Source: Halomonas sp. 25-S5
GTDB lineage: Bacteria > Pseudomonadota > Gammaproteobacteria > Pseudomonadales > Halomonadaceae
Assembly (NCBI RefSeq): GCF_029889845.1
Contig: NZ_JARANV010000008.1
Coordinates: 62,001-126,000, forward strand
DNA: 64,000 bases
Direction of reading: 5' to 3'
The notes beneath the pieces are model-generated. The model was not told where the DNA came from and did no database searches. It was given only the letters and a program-made list of their open reading frames with translations. Shown in pieces: positions 56,974 to 64,000 of this stretch. Both the position numbers and the translations under genes were made by a program. Within the stretch, counting starts at the first letter, position 1. Every line of letters starts with the position of its first letter.

Positions 56974-57792
56974 ATGGCATCCCGCTCCCCGGTTCACCGG
57001 GCCCGCAAGCGCTTCGGCCAGAACTTCCTGCGCGACCCCGGCGTCATTTCGCGCATTGTCCGTGCCATCGGGCCTCGTCCCGGCGACCGGCTGGTGGAGA
57101 TCGGCCCCGGTCAGGGCGCCCTGACCGAACCGCTGCTCGACGCCGCTGGTGGCCATCTCGAGGTGATCGAGCTTGACCGGGACCTGATTCCCGGCTTGCG
57201 CGTGCAGTTCTTCGACAAGCCCGGCTTCGTCATCCACGAGGGCGATGCCCTGAAGGTGGACTTCCGGGCCCTGAGAGGCGACGGAGCGGCGCTGCGGGTG
57301 GTGGGCAACCTGCCCTACAATATCTCCACGCCGCTGATCGTCCACCTCCTCGCGGCTGGCGATGCCGTGGCCGACATGCACTTCATGTTGCAGAAGGAGG
57401 TGGTCGAGCGCCTGGCCGCCGTCCCGGGCGGCCCCGACTGGGGGCGGCTCTCGGTGATGGCCCAGTACCACTGCCGGGTCGACGCGCTGTTCACGGTGCC
57501 GCCCGAGGCCTTCGTGCCGCGGCCCAAGGTGGAATCGGCCATCGTCCGCTTTACCCCCCACCCGGCCCTGCCGCACCCTGCGCAAGACGAGGGGCTACTC
57601 TTCACCCTGGTGCGCGAGGCCTTCGGCCAGCGGCGCAAGACCCTGCGCAACAACCTCAAGGGCCGTATCGACGCGGCGACCCTCGAGTCACTGGACATCG
57701 ATCCGGGGCGACGCCCTCAGACGCTCAGCGTCGAGGAGTTCGTGCGTATCGCCAACCACCTGGCCGCGGCCGGGCAAGGAGAGGCCTCATGA
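56974..57792 (+). CDS. rsmA: 16S rRNA (adenine(1518)-N6/adenine(1519)-N6)-dimethyltransferase RsmA
   Basis: A 272-residue KsgA with 'KRFGQNFLRDPGVISRIV', SAM-binding 'VEIGPGQGALT' and catalytic 'NLPYNIS'. AAGGA lies 10 nt before the ATG. It overlaps apaG by 4 nt. Confidence 0.97.
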   Translation: MASRSPVHRARKRFGQNFLRDPGVISRIVRAIGPRPGDRLVEIGPGQGALTEPLLDAAGGHLEVIELDRDLIPGLRVQFFDKPGFVIHEGDALKVDFRALRGDGAALRVVGNLPYNISTPLIVHLLAAGDAVADMHFMLQKEVVERLAAVPGGPDWGRLSVMAQYHCRVDALFTVPPEAFVPRPKVESAIVRFTPHPALPHPAQDEGLLFTLVREAFGQRRKTLRNNLKGRIDAATLESLDIDPGRRPQTLSVEEFVRIANHLAAAGQGEAS

Positions 57793-58187
57793 CCCTGACC
57801 ACCCCGGAAGGGCTCGACCATGCCATCCGTGTCGATGTGGCGCCGGACTTCCGCACCGAGGAGTCCTCGCCCGACGAGCAGCGCTTCGTCTTCAGCTATA
57901 CCGTCACGGTGCACAACACCTCCCGGCACAGCGTGCAGTTGCTCGCCCGCTACTGGAGGATCACCCAGGGCAGCGGCAAGGTACAGGAGGTGCGCGGCAA
58001 GGGAGTGGTGGGCCAGCAGCCGATGATCGGCCCCGGCCAGACCTTCCGCTACACCAGCCGGGCGATCCTCGACGGCCCGGTGGGGGTGATGGAGGGCGCC
58101 TATACCTGCGTCGATACCGCCAGCCAGCGTCCCTTCGAGGTGTCCGTCGCCCCCTTCCGGCTGGCCGGGCCCAACCAGGTGCACTGA
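57789..58187 (+). CDS. apaG: ApaG protein (DUF525)
   Basis: A 132-residue fibronectin-III-like ApaG domain with 'FVFSYTVTVHNTSRHSVQLLARYWRITQ' and 'VVGQQPMIGPGQTFRYTS'. Function not settled; always near apaH and rsmA in gammaproteobacteria. Overlaps rsmA by 4 nt. Confidence 0.96.
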   Translation: MTLTTPEGLDHAIRVDVAPDFRTEESSPDEQRFVFSYTVTVHNTSRHSVQLLARYWRITQGSGKVQEVRGKGVVGQQPMIGPGQTFRYTSRAILDGPVGVMEGAYTCVDTASQRPFEVSVAPFRLAGPNQVH

Positions 58188-58243
58188 TCCCAGCGAGCCG
58201 ACCCTATCGAATCGACCCTATCTACTTGACCCAGGGAGCCGCG

Positions 58244-59068
58244 ATGACCACCTATGCCATCGGCGATCTGCAGGGCTGTCACGACGAGTTCGTCGCCTTG
58301 CTCGAACAGCTCGACTTCGACCCGCACCGCGACCGCCTGTGGCTCGCCGGCGACCTGGTCAATCGCGGCCCCGGGTCGCTGGCCTGCCTGCGCGAGGTGA
58401 TGGCGCTGGGCGAGGCCGCCACCACCGTGCTCGGCAATCACGACCTTCACCTGCTGGCGGTGGCCAGGGGCGGTGCCCGGGAGAACCGCAAGGACACCCT
58501 GGCGCCGGTCCTCGGCGCTCCGGATCGCGAACGCCTGCTCGACTGGTTGCAGTCGCGCCCGCTGCTGGTGCGCCGGTGCTCGGAGGAGCGGGGCGATACC
58601 GTCATGACCCACGCCGGCCTGCTGCCGCAGTGGTCGGTCGAGCAGGCCGCGGGGCTGGCCGGCGAGGCCGAGTCGCGCCTCGCCGGCGAAAGAGCCGGGG
58701 CCTTCCTCGAGGCGATGTACGGCAACGCCCCGGCCTGCTGGCGCGGCGATCTCGACGGCCTCGACCGCCTGCGGATGATCATCAATGTCTTCACTCGCAT
58801 GCGCTTCATCGATGCCGCCGGGTGTCTCGACTTCGCCGCCAAGGAGGGGCTCGACAGCGCGCCGGCGGGCTTCGCCCCCTGGTTCCAGTTTCCCCGCGAC
58901 GACGACCCCTGGCTGCTTTTCGGCCACTGGGCCGCGCTGCAGGGCGAGACGCCGGCGAGCCGGGTGCGTGCCGAGGCGCTGGACACCGGCTGCGTCTGGG
59001 GCAATCGCTTGACCGCCCTGGATCTGGAGAGCGGCAGGCACATCAGCGTGCCGAGTCGCCGGCGCTGA
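58244..59068 (+). CDS. apaH: Symmetrical bis(5'-nucleosyl)-tetraphosphatase ApaH
   Basis: A 274-residue metallophosphatase with 'IGDLQGCHDEF', 'AGDLVNRGPGS' and 'LGNHDLHLL' carrying the binuclear metal ligands. It hydrolyses Ap4A. CCCAGGGAG upstream fits the start at 58244. Confidence 0.96.
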   Translation: MTTYAIGDLQGCHDEFVALLEQLDFDPHRDRLWLAGDLVNRGPGSLACLREVMALGEAATTVLGNHDLHLLAVARGGARENRKDTLAPVLGAPDRERLLDWLQSRPLLVRRCSEERGDTVMTHAGLLPQWSVEQAAGLAGEAESRLAGERAGAFLEAMYGNAPACWRGDLDGLDRLRMIINVFTRMRFIDAAGCLDFAAKEGLDSAPAGFAPWFQFPRDDDPWLLFGHWAALQGETPASRVRAEALDTGCVWGNRLTALDLESGRHISVPSRRR

Positions 59069-59098
59069 GTCCCACCCCTTCCCGACCACGAGGCTGCC

Positions 59099-59422
59099 AT
59101 GACGACCTTCCAGCATCTCGATATCCCGACCCTAGCCGGCTGGCTTGACGAGCGACGCGAGCTGGCGCTGGTCGACATCCGCGACCCGCAGAGTTTCGCC
59201 CAGGGCCATATCCCCGGCAGCCGCCGACTAGACAACGACACGGTGGGCGCCTTCATCGAGGAGGCCTCGCGTGAGTCGGCCTTGGTGGTGGTCTGCTACC
59301 ACGGTCACTCCAGCCAGCAGGCGGCGGACTGGCTGGCCGGTCAGGGCTTCGCCGAGGTCTACAGCCTCGATGGCGGCTTCATTGACTGGCAGCTTCGCCA
59401 CCCCGCCCGCGTGGAGCCCTGA
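59099..59422 (+). CDS. glpE: Thiosulfate sulfurtransferase GlpE (rhodanese)
   Basis: A 107-residue single rhodanese domain with the active-site loop 'VCYHGHSSQ' (catalytic Cys near residue 65). E. coli GlpE has 108 residues. It follows apaH by 30 nt and precedes cca by 3 nt. Confidence 0.94.
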   Translation: MTTFQHLDIPTLAGWLDERRELALVDIRDPQSFAQGHIPGSRRLDNDTVGAFIEEASRESALVVVCYHGHSSQQAADWLAGQGFAEVYSLDGGFIDWQLRHPARVEP

Positions 59423-59425
59423 GCC

Positions 59426-60580
59426 ATGAACGAGGATCCGCACCTGCAGGGGCTCGAGGTCTACCGGGTCGGTGGAGCAGTGCGCGACGCCCGGCTCGGC
59501 TGGCCGGTCAAGGACACCGACTGGGTGGTGGTAGGGGCTACACCGGAGGAAATGCGCCGACGGGGCTTCAAGCCGGTGGGGCGCGACTTCCCGGTCTTCC
59601 TGCATCCCGAGAGCCATGAGGAGTTCGCCCTGGCGCGCACCGAGCGCAAGTCCGGCCACGGCTACACCGGTTTCGTGGTTCATGCCAGTCCCGAGGTGAC
59701 GCTGGAAGAGGACCTGGCACGCCGGGACCTGACCATCAATGCCATGGCCGAGACCCCCGAGGGCACCCTAGTCGACCCCCACGGCGGCCTGGCCGACCTG
59801 GACGCGCGGCAGCTGCGCCACGTCTCGTCGGCCTTCGTCGAGGACCCGCTCAGGGTGCTGCGCACGGCGCGTTTCCTGGCCCGCTACGCCGGCCTGGGGT
59901 TCGTCATCGCCGAGGAGACCCGCCGGCTGATGCGCGAGCTGGTGGAGAGCGGCGAGCTGGCCCACCTGATGGCCGAGCGCGTCTGGACCGAGACCGAGAA
60001 GGCGCTGGGCGAGCCCTGGCCGGAGGTCTACTTTCAGGTGCTGGACGACTGCGGCGCCCTGGCGGTGCTGGTGCCGGAGCTGGCGGCCGATCCAAAGGCC
60101 CTCGACGAGGCGCTGGGGCGCCTGCACCGCTTGCCGGAGGACATCGAGGCCGAGTCACAGGCCCGCTGGCGCTGGGCGCGGCTGGTGGAGCATCTGGATG
60201 ACGAGGACCGCGACGTCCTGGCCGAGCGGCTGCGCCTGCCCCGCGCCCATCGCGAGCTGGCCAGCCAGGCGGCCCGAACCCGCGCCCTGCTGGCTCGGGT
60301 GGCGCGGCACGGCCTGGACGGCGCGCGGGTGATGGCCTGGCTCGACGGCATCGACGCCTGGCGCCGTGGCGACCGGGTGGCGCCGCTGATCAGCCTGGTG
60401 AGCCTGGACGACCCGGGACTGGCCGAGGACCTGGCCCTGGCCTGGAGGCTGGCCTGCCAGATCCTGCCGAAGGCGCTAGTGGCGGAGGGCTATAAGGGGC
60501 GTGAGCTGGGCGAGGAGCTCGCCCGGCGGCGCTGGGAGGCCATTGACGGCGCGCTCGCGAGCCCTGATATACGGTCCTGA
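59426..60580 (+). CDS. cca: CCA tRNA nucleotidyltransferase, HD motif absent
   Basis: A 384-residue class II CCA-adding enzyme. '[14 protein letters not shown]' with 'KDTDWVVVG' supplies the catalytic site, and '[10 protein letters not shown]' and '[16 protein letters not shown]' match motifs of the family. E. coli Cca has an HD phosphohydrolase domain in its C-terminal third; here the equivalent stretch (after '[12 protein letters not shown]') has no His-Asp pair and is shorter, so 2',3'-cyclic phosphodiesterase activity is unlikely. The tRNA genes in this window already encode CCA, so the enzyme serves repair. Confidence 0.93.
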   Translation: MNEDPHLQGLEVYRVGGAVRDARLGWPVKDTDWVVVGATPEEMRRRGFKPVGRDFPVFLHPESHEEFALARTERKSGHGYTGFVVHASPEVTLEEDLARRDLTINAMAETPEGTLVDPHGGLADLDARQLRHVSSAFVEDPLRVLRTARFLARYAGLGFVIAEETRRLMRELVESGELAHLMAERVWTETEKALGEPWPEVYFQVLDDCGALAVLVPELAADPKALDEALGRLHRLPEDIEAESQARWRWARLVEHLDDEDRDVLAERLRLPRAHRELASQAARTRALLARVARHGLDGARVMAWLDGIDAWRRGDRVAPLISLVSLDDPGLAEDLALAWRLACQILPKALVAEGYKGRELGEELARRRWEAIDGALASPDIRS

Positions 60581-60583
60581 GGC

Positions 60584-61102
60584 TCAGTCCGGCGAGGAAA
60601 TGCACCGGCCCTGCCAGACGAACGCCACCGGCCAGAGGCGTTGACCACCGGCCTCGAAGTCGCCCCAGTGGGCGCGGTAGGGCCTGCCGGTGAGCGGGTG
60701 GCGGGTCTCGGGCAGCAGCTCCGCCAGTGGCTTCAGCACGAAGGCGTGGTGGAGGATCTCGTCGCGGGGCAGCTCGACGTCATCGTGGCGGCCGGTCAGG
60801 TCACCCACGGTGAGCAGGTCGATATCCAGGGTCCGGGGGCTGAACTTGGGAACTCCCTTGCGGCGGCCGTTGGCGAATTCCAGCCGCTTGCACCAGGCCT
60901 GCAGCTCGCCCACCGGACGGTCGCTGTCGAAGGCCACCACCAGGTTGTAGAAGTTGCGACCATCCTCGAAGCCCACCGGTTCGCTCTCGAAGACCCGCGA
61001 GATGGCAAGCGAGCCGAAGGTCGCGGCCAGGGCATCCAGGCAGGTCCGCACATGGCGGTCGCGCTCGATGTTGCTGCCGAGACTGACGGTGATCCGGGCC
61101 AT
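60584..61102 (-). CDS. folK: 2-amino-4-hydroxy-6-hydroxymethyldihydropteridine diphosphokinase FolK
   Basis: A 172-residue HPPK of folate synthesis with 'VSLGSNIERDRHV', 'FYNLVVAFDSDRP', 'FSPRTLDIDLLTVGD' and 'LPRDEILHHAFVLKPLAEL'. It overlaps folB by 1 nt and is convergent with cca (3 nt). Confidence 0.96.
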   Translation of the reverse strand: MARITVSLGSNIERDRHVRTCLDALAATFGSLAISRVFESEPVGFEDGRNFYNLVVAFDSDRPVGELQAWCKRLEFANGRRKGVPKFSPRTLDIDLLTVGDLTGRHDDVELPRDEILHHAFVLKPLAELLPETRHPLTGRPYRAHWGDFEAGGQRLWPVAFVWQGRCISSPD

Positions 61103-61467
61103 CAGGCGCTCCCTGTCCGTTGGCCGCGCTCGATGCAGACGCCCACCGCGGCGGCGGCGGGTACGGCACCGGGCTTGCGCACGGTGAGGCGCAGCCAGGG
61201 AATGCCGAATTCGTCGCGCAGGGTCTCGGCCAGGCGCTCGGCGAAGGTCTCGACCAGGGCGACGTCATGTTCGCCGGCGAAGGCGGCGATGCGCTCGCTG
61301 ATGGCGGCGTAGTCGAGGGTCAGGGCGATATCGTCGCCGGCCGCCGCGGGGCGGATGTCGGTGCCCAGCGTCAGGTCGAGCCGCAGCGTCTGCGTGATGG
61401 TGCGCTCCCAGTCATAGACGCCGATCACGGTGTCCACCTCGAGCGCTTCGATCAGCACAAGATCCAT
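61102..61467 (-). CDS. folB: Dihydroneopterin aldolase FolB
   Basis: A 121-residue tunnelling-fold enzyme with 'LEVDTVIGVYDWERTITQTLRLDLTL' and 'LVETFAERLAETL'. The start MDLVLIEALEVD has GGGGAG upstream. It precedes folK in the folate pathway operon. Confidence 0.95.
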   Translation of the reverse strand: MDLVLIEALEVDTVIGVYDWERTITQTLRLDLTLGTDIRPAAAGDDIALTLDYAAISERIAAFAGEHDVALVETFAERLAETLRDEFGIPWLRLTVRKPGAVPAAAAVGVCIERGQRTGSA

Positions 61468-61634
61468 CGGGGCTCCCCGGGCCATGGGTAGTCGTGGACC
61501 GGGCGATGTGCCGGGTCCGCCTGCAGGCGCCCGATTGTACGCCAGCCAGGCCGCGGGCGACACCAGCGGGGCGGGCCTGTCCCGCGTCACCCATGACTGG
61601 CAGAATCACGGTTTCACCCCACAGGAGGCCGCCC

Positions 61635-62222
61635 GTGGAGGCGCCACTCGACCTCATCCTGCCGCTGATGGCGATCGGCTACCTGAGCGGCACCTGGCTC
61701 GGCGCACTGATGGTGTGCCGCCTGGCCGGCGTGGGGGACCCGCGGCTGGCCGGCTCCTGCAATCCGGGATTCTCCAACGTGCTGCGCCTTCACGGCTATC
61801 GGTTCGCCCTGGCCACCCTGGTGGTGGACGTAGTCAAGGGCATGCCGGTGCTGTGGCTGGCCATGCGGCTGGGCCTGCCGCCCTGGGGGCTGGGACTGGT
61901 GGGGTTCGGCGTACTGCTGGGCCACAGTTACCCGGCCTGGCATCGCTTCCGGGGCGGCAAGGGCGTAGCCAGCGCCTTCGGCGTGATGCTGGTGCTCACG
62001 CCATGGGTAGCGCTCTGCTGCGCCGCGCTGTGGATGCTATTGGCCTGGCGGGTGCGCACCGCCGCGGTGGCGTCGTTGGCCAGCGCCACCATGGCGCCAC
62101 TGGCCAGCCTGTGGTTGGCGCCGGAGTTCGCCGGCGTGGTGATCGTCTTCACCCTGCTGGTGCTGGCGCGCCACGTGCTCAATATCCGGCGTCTTGGCAG
62201 GGGGGACGAGCCACCTCTTTAA
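61635..62222 (+). CDS. plsY: Glycerol-3-phosphate acyltransferase PlsY
   Basis: A 195-residue inner-membrane protein with about five helices that transfers acyl from acyl-phosphate to glycerol-3-phosphate. The motif 'GSCNPGFSNVLRLHG' differs slightly from the usual G-S-G-N-x-G-A-T-N; 'FRGGKGVASAFG' is conserved. GTG start with AGGAGG 6 nt upstream. The folB-plsY divergent and plsY-tsaD convergent order is standard. Confidence 0.93.
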   Translation: MEAPLDLILPLMAIGYLSGTWLGALMVCRLAGVGDPRLAGSCNPGFSNVLRLHGYRFALATLVVDVVKGMPVLWLAMRLGLPPWGLGLVGFGVLLGHSYPAWHRFRGGKGVASAFGVMLVLTPWVALCCAALWMLLAWRVRTAAVASLASATMAPLASLWLAPEFAGVVIVFTLLVLARHVLNIRRLGRGDEPPL

Positions 62223-62362
62223 GCTGAAAGCTTGAAGTGCGTCGCTTCGCTCCTGGAAGCTGGAAGAAAACCCTTGACCCCAATTTAGCGGGATCATGCT
62301 GCCTTCCAGCTTCCAGCTTCCAGCTTCCAGCTTCCAGCTTCCAGCTTCCAGCTTCCAGCTTA
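62220..62362. repeat. Stop-anchored heptad repeats between plsY and tsaD
   Basis: From the plsY stop: heptads AAGCTGA, AAGCTTG, AAGTGCG within TAAGCTGAAAGCTTGAAG, then AAGCTGG near 62258. From the tsaD stop on the minus strand: eight tandem copies of AAGCTGG (62303-62361), the first overlapping the TAA. The arrays point toward each other; GAAGCTGGAAG and CTTCCAGCTTC can pair. Confidence 0.8.
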
Positions 62363-63388
62363 CGGCTCCCGAAGGGTATCCATCGGCCAGCGTGGTACCG
62401 CCTTCATGATGCCGGTTTCGTCGTGTTCGCCGGCCAGCAGGCGCTGGGCGCCGACGTAGGCAATCATCGCGCCGTTGTCGGTGCAGAAGCGCCCGCGGGG
62501 GTAGTAGGCCCGGGCGTTGCGCTTGGCGCACTCCCGCTCCAGCCGCTCGCGCAGCCGTACGTTGGCACTCACGCCGCCGGCCACCACCAGGCGCTTTAGG
62601 CCGGTCGTATCCAGCGCGCGGCGGCATTTGATCACCAGGGTATCGACCACCGCCTCCTCGAAGGCGCGGGCCACGTCGGCCCGTGCCTGGTCGTCGAGCT
62701 CGCCGTCCTGCTCGAGCCGGCGTATGGCGGTCAGGGTGTGGGTCTTGAGTCCCGAGAAGCTGAAGTCCAGCCCCGGGCGGTCGGTCATCGGCCGCGGGAA
62801 GCGGAAGCGGCCAGGGTCGCCGGCCTCGGCCAGCTTCGCCACCTGGGGGCCGCCGGGATAGTCGAGCCCCAGCATCTTGGCCGCCTTGTCGAAGGCCTCT
62901 CCCGCGGCATCGTCCACCGATTCGCCGAGCAGGCGATACTGGCCCAGGCCGTGCACCTCGACCAGCTGGGTATGGCCGCCGGAGACCAGCAGGGCGACGA
63001 AGGGAAAGCCGGGGGGGGCGTCCTCCAGCATGGGGGCCAGCAGGTGGCCCTCCATGTGGTGGACGCCGAGCACCGGGATCTCCAGCGCCCGGGCCATGCC
63101 ATGGGCGGTGCTGGCCCCCACCATCAGCGCGCCGACCAGCCCGGGGCCGGCGGTGTAGGCGATGGCGTCGAGCTCGTTGCGTGCCAGGCTGGCCTCGTCG
63201 AGCACCTGCTGGATCAGCGGCAGCAATCGGCGCGTGTGGTCCCGAGAGGCGAGCTCCGGGACCACGCCGCCGTACTCGGCGTGCATGGCGATCTGGCTGT
63301 AGAGGGCGTCGGCCACGAGGCCGCGCCCGGTGTCGAAGAGGGCGACGCCGGTCTCGTCGCAGGAGGTCTCGATGCCCAGTACGCGCAT
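62360..63388 (-). CDS. tsaD: tRNA N6-adenosine threonylcarbamoyltransferase TsaD
   Basis: A 342-residue ASKHA-fold enzyme making t6A37. It starts [17 protein letters not shown]; 'VHHMEGHL' carries the metal-binding His pair, and 'LVSGGHTQL' and '[13 protein letters not shown]' are conserved. Its stop codon is inside the heptad array. Confidence 0.97.
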   Translation of the reverse strand: MRVLGIETSCDETGVALFDTGRGLVADALYSQIAMHAEYGGVVPELASRDHTRRLLPLIQQVLDEASLARNELDAIAYTAGPGLVGALMVGASTAHGMARALEIPVLGVHHMEGHLLAPMLEDAPPGFPFVALLVSGGHTQLVEVHGLGQYRLLGESVDDAAGEAFDKAAKMLGLDYPGGPQVAKLAEAGDPGRFRFPRPMTDRPGLDFSFSGLKTHTLTAIRRLEQDGELDDQARADVARAFEEAVVDTLVIKCRRALDTTGLKRLVVAGGVSANVRLRERLERECAKRNARAYYPRGRFCTDNGAMIAYVGAQRLLAGEHDETGIMKAVPRWPMDTLREP

Positions 63389-63468
63389 GATGATGGCTCG
63401 GTGGTGCGTGGAAAGGCGGCATTCTACGCCTTTTGCCCCGCAGGCGCAGTGCGCAGGGCGGAAACGAT

Positions 63469-63497
63469 TTGCACACCATCGATGTGGCGACTAGAAT
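63469..63497 (+). promoter_or_regulatory. Promoter of rpsU
   Basis: TTGCAC (63469-63474), a 17-bp spacer and TAGAAT (63492-63497). The start would be near 63504, giving a leader of about 160 nt before rpsU. The 274-nt interval to tsaD also holds the tsaD promoter, not identified. Confidence 0.6.
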
Positions 63498-63662
63498 ATT
63501 GACCGCTGCAAGACTGGGTCGTGCACCCAGGAGTGGCTTTCCGCTTTCACGCATCGTTCCGGTTCGCCTGGCGATTCCGGTGACCGTTGCGTGATGGCGA
63601 GTGGTCCTCGCAAGGTGTGCGTACAAACCGAACTCAAGTTACCCAAGGTAGGTGAGTGCTTA

Positions 63663-63878
63663 ATGCCTTCTGTCAAAGTACGTGATAACGAGCCGTTTGA
63701 CGTCGCGCTGCGTCGCTTCAAGCGTTCCTGTGAAAAAGCCGGTGTTCTCTCGGAAGTGCGTCGTCGCGAGCAGTACGAGAAGCCGACCGCAGAGCGCAAG
63801 CGCAAGGCGGCCGCGGCCGTCAAGCGCCATGCCAAGAAGCTTCAGCGTGAGCGCAAGCGTTTCGAACGGCTCTATTGA
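63663..63878 (+). CDS. rpsU: 30S ribosomal protein S21
   Basis: A 71-residue S21: [20 protein letters not shown] then a highly basic tail. Exact family length. It usually heads rpsU-dnaG-rpoD; those genes would lie beyond the window. Confidence 0.98.
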   Translation: MPSVKVRDNEPFDVALRRFKRSCEKAGVLSEVRRREQYEKPTAERKRKAAAAVKRHAKKLQRERKRFERLY

Positions 63879-63932
63879 TCCGTACTGGAGTCGGTAGGGG
63901 CATCCAGCCCCTGTCGTCTCAAGAGGGACGCC

Positions 63933-63964
63933 AAGCGGCCGCCTAACGGTGGCCGCTTGTTTTC
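63933..63964 (+). terminator. Terminator/attenuator after rpsU
   Basis: AAGCGGCCGCC and GGTGGCCGCTT form an 11-bp stem with one mismatch, followed by GTTTTCG. In the rpsU-dnaG-rpoD operon a terminator after rpsU reduces downstream expression, which fits. Confidence 0.8.
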
Positions 63965-64000
63965 GTCTCCACTCCTCTCTCTCGCTGGTCTCGCAGGATG

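Noticed and set aside
62303..62361. Tandem repeat considered as a CRISPR array
   Set aside because: The unit is 7 bp with no spacers and there are no cas genes.

Overview
The window is a 64-kb piece of a high-GC gammaproteobacterial chromosome. Gene content and order point to the Halomonadaceae (Halomonas or a close relative): a fused-subunit Mrp Na+/H+ antiporter operon, a PhaR-type polyhydroxyalkanoate regulator, a HiPIP, and a Pseudomonas-like block cco-hemN-anr. This assignment is inferred from gene content and protein similarity recalled from memory; no search was run. Coding density is high, many genes overlap by 1 or 4 nt, and I see no insertion sequence, prophage, CRISPR array or rRNA operon.

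Layout. 1-4.1 kb: a sodium:solute symporter (cut by the window edge) with its small DUF4212 subunit, divergent from a cNMP/CBS/DUF294 signalling protein and a DEDDh exonuclease. 4.2-16.3 kb: ttcA, then on the minus strand a complete microaerobic respiration block: ccoNOQP (cbb3 oxidase), ccoGHIS (assembly and copper supply), a SafE-like membrane protein, oxygen-independent hemN and the oxygen sensor Anr/FNR. 16.4-20 kb: an alpha/beta hydrolase, a Val-Asp-Asp-Val-Asp tRNA cluster and fadH. 20.2-27 kb: the prkA-yeaH-spoVR stress module, a HiPIP, a stand-alone RAM-domain protein and a membrane-anchored DRGH nuclease. 27-35.5 kb: three tRNA-Leu(CAG) genes, rnr-rlmB, rpsF-rpsR-(DUF2232)-rplI, dnaB and two small conserved proteins. 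35.6-42.6 kb: hemH and the six-gene Mrp operon. 43-50.6 kb: a lytic transglycosylase, a periplasmic retropepsin-like protein, rsmE, phaR, purD, a thioesterase/phosphoribulokinase pair, a HIT protein, coq7 and osmC. 50.7-64 kb: murU-amgK (muropeptide recycling), lptD-surA-pdxA-rsmA-apaG-apaH, glpE, cca, folK-folB, plsY, tsaD and rpsU.

Most genes are housekeeping. The less ordinary signals are mainly in intergenic DNA. First, three copies of a roughly 110-125 bp structured element (49977-50088, 50605-50730, 56817-56926) keep their base pairing while the paired bases change between copies, including a terminal stem that differs in all three. Second, heptanucleotide AAGCNNN repeats begin at or inside the stop codons of five genes (ttcA, anr, rlmB, plsY, tsaD) and point inward at both convergent pairs. 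At the protein level, the SurA homologue has lost both parvulin domains in frame, and the Cca homologue lacks the HD phosphohydrolase motif.

Start codons were revised in many places from Shine-Dalgarno position, family N-termini and, for hemN and rnr, from predicted promoters that fall inside the longest open frame.
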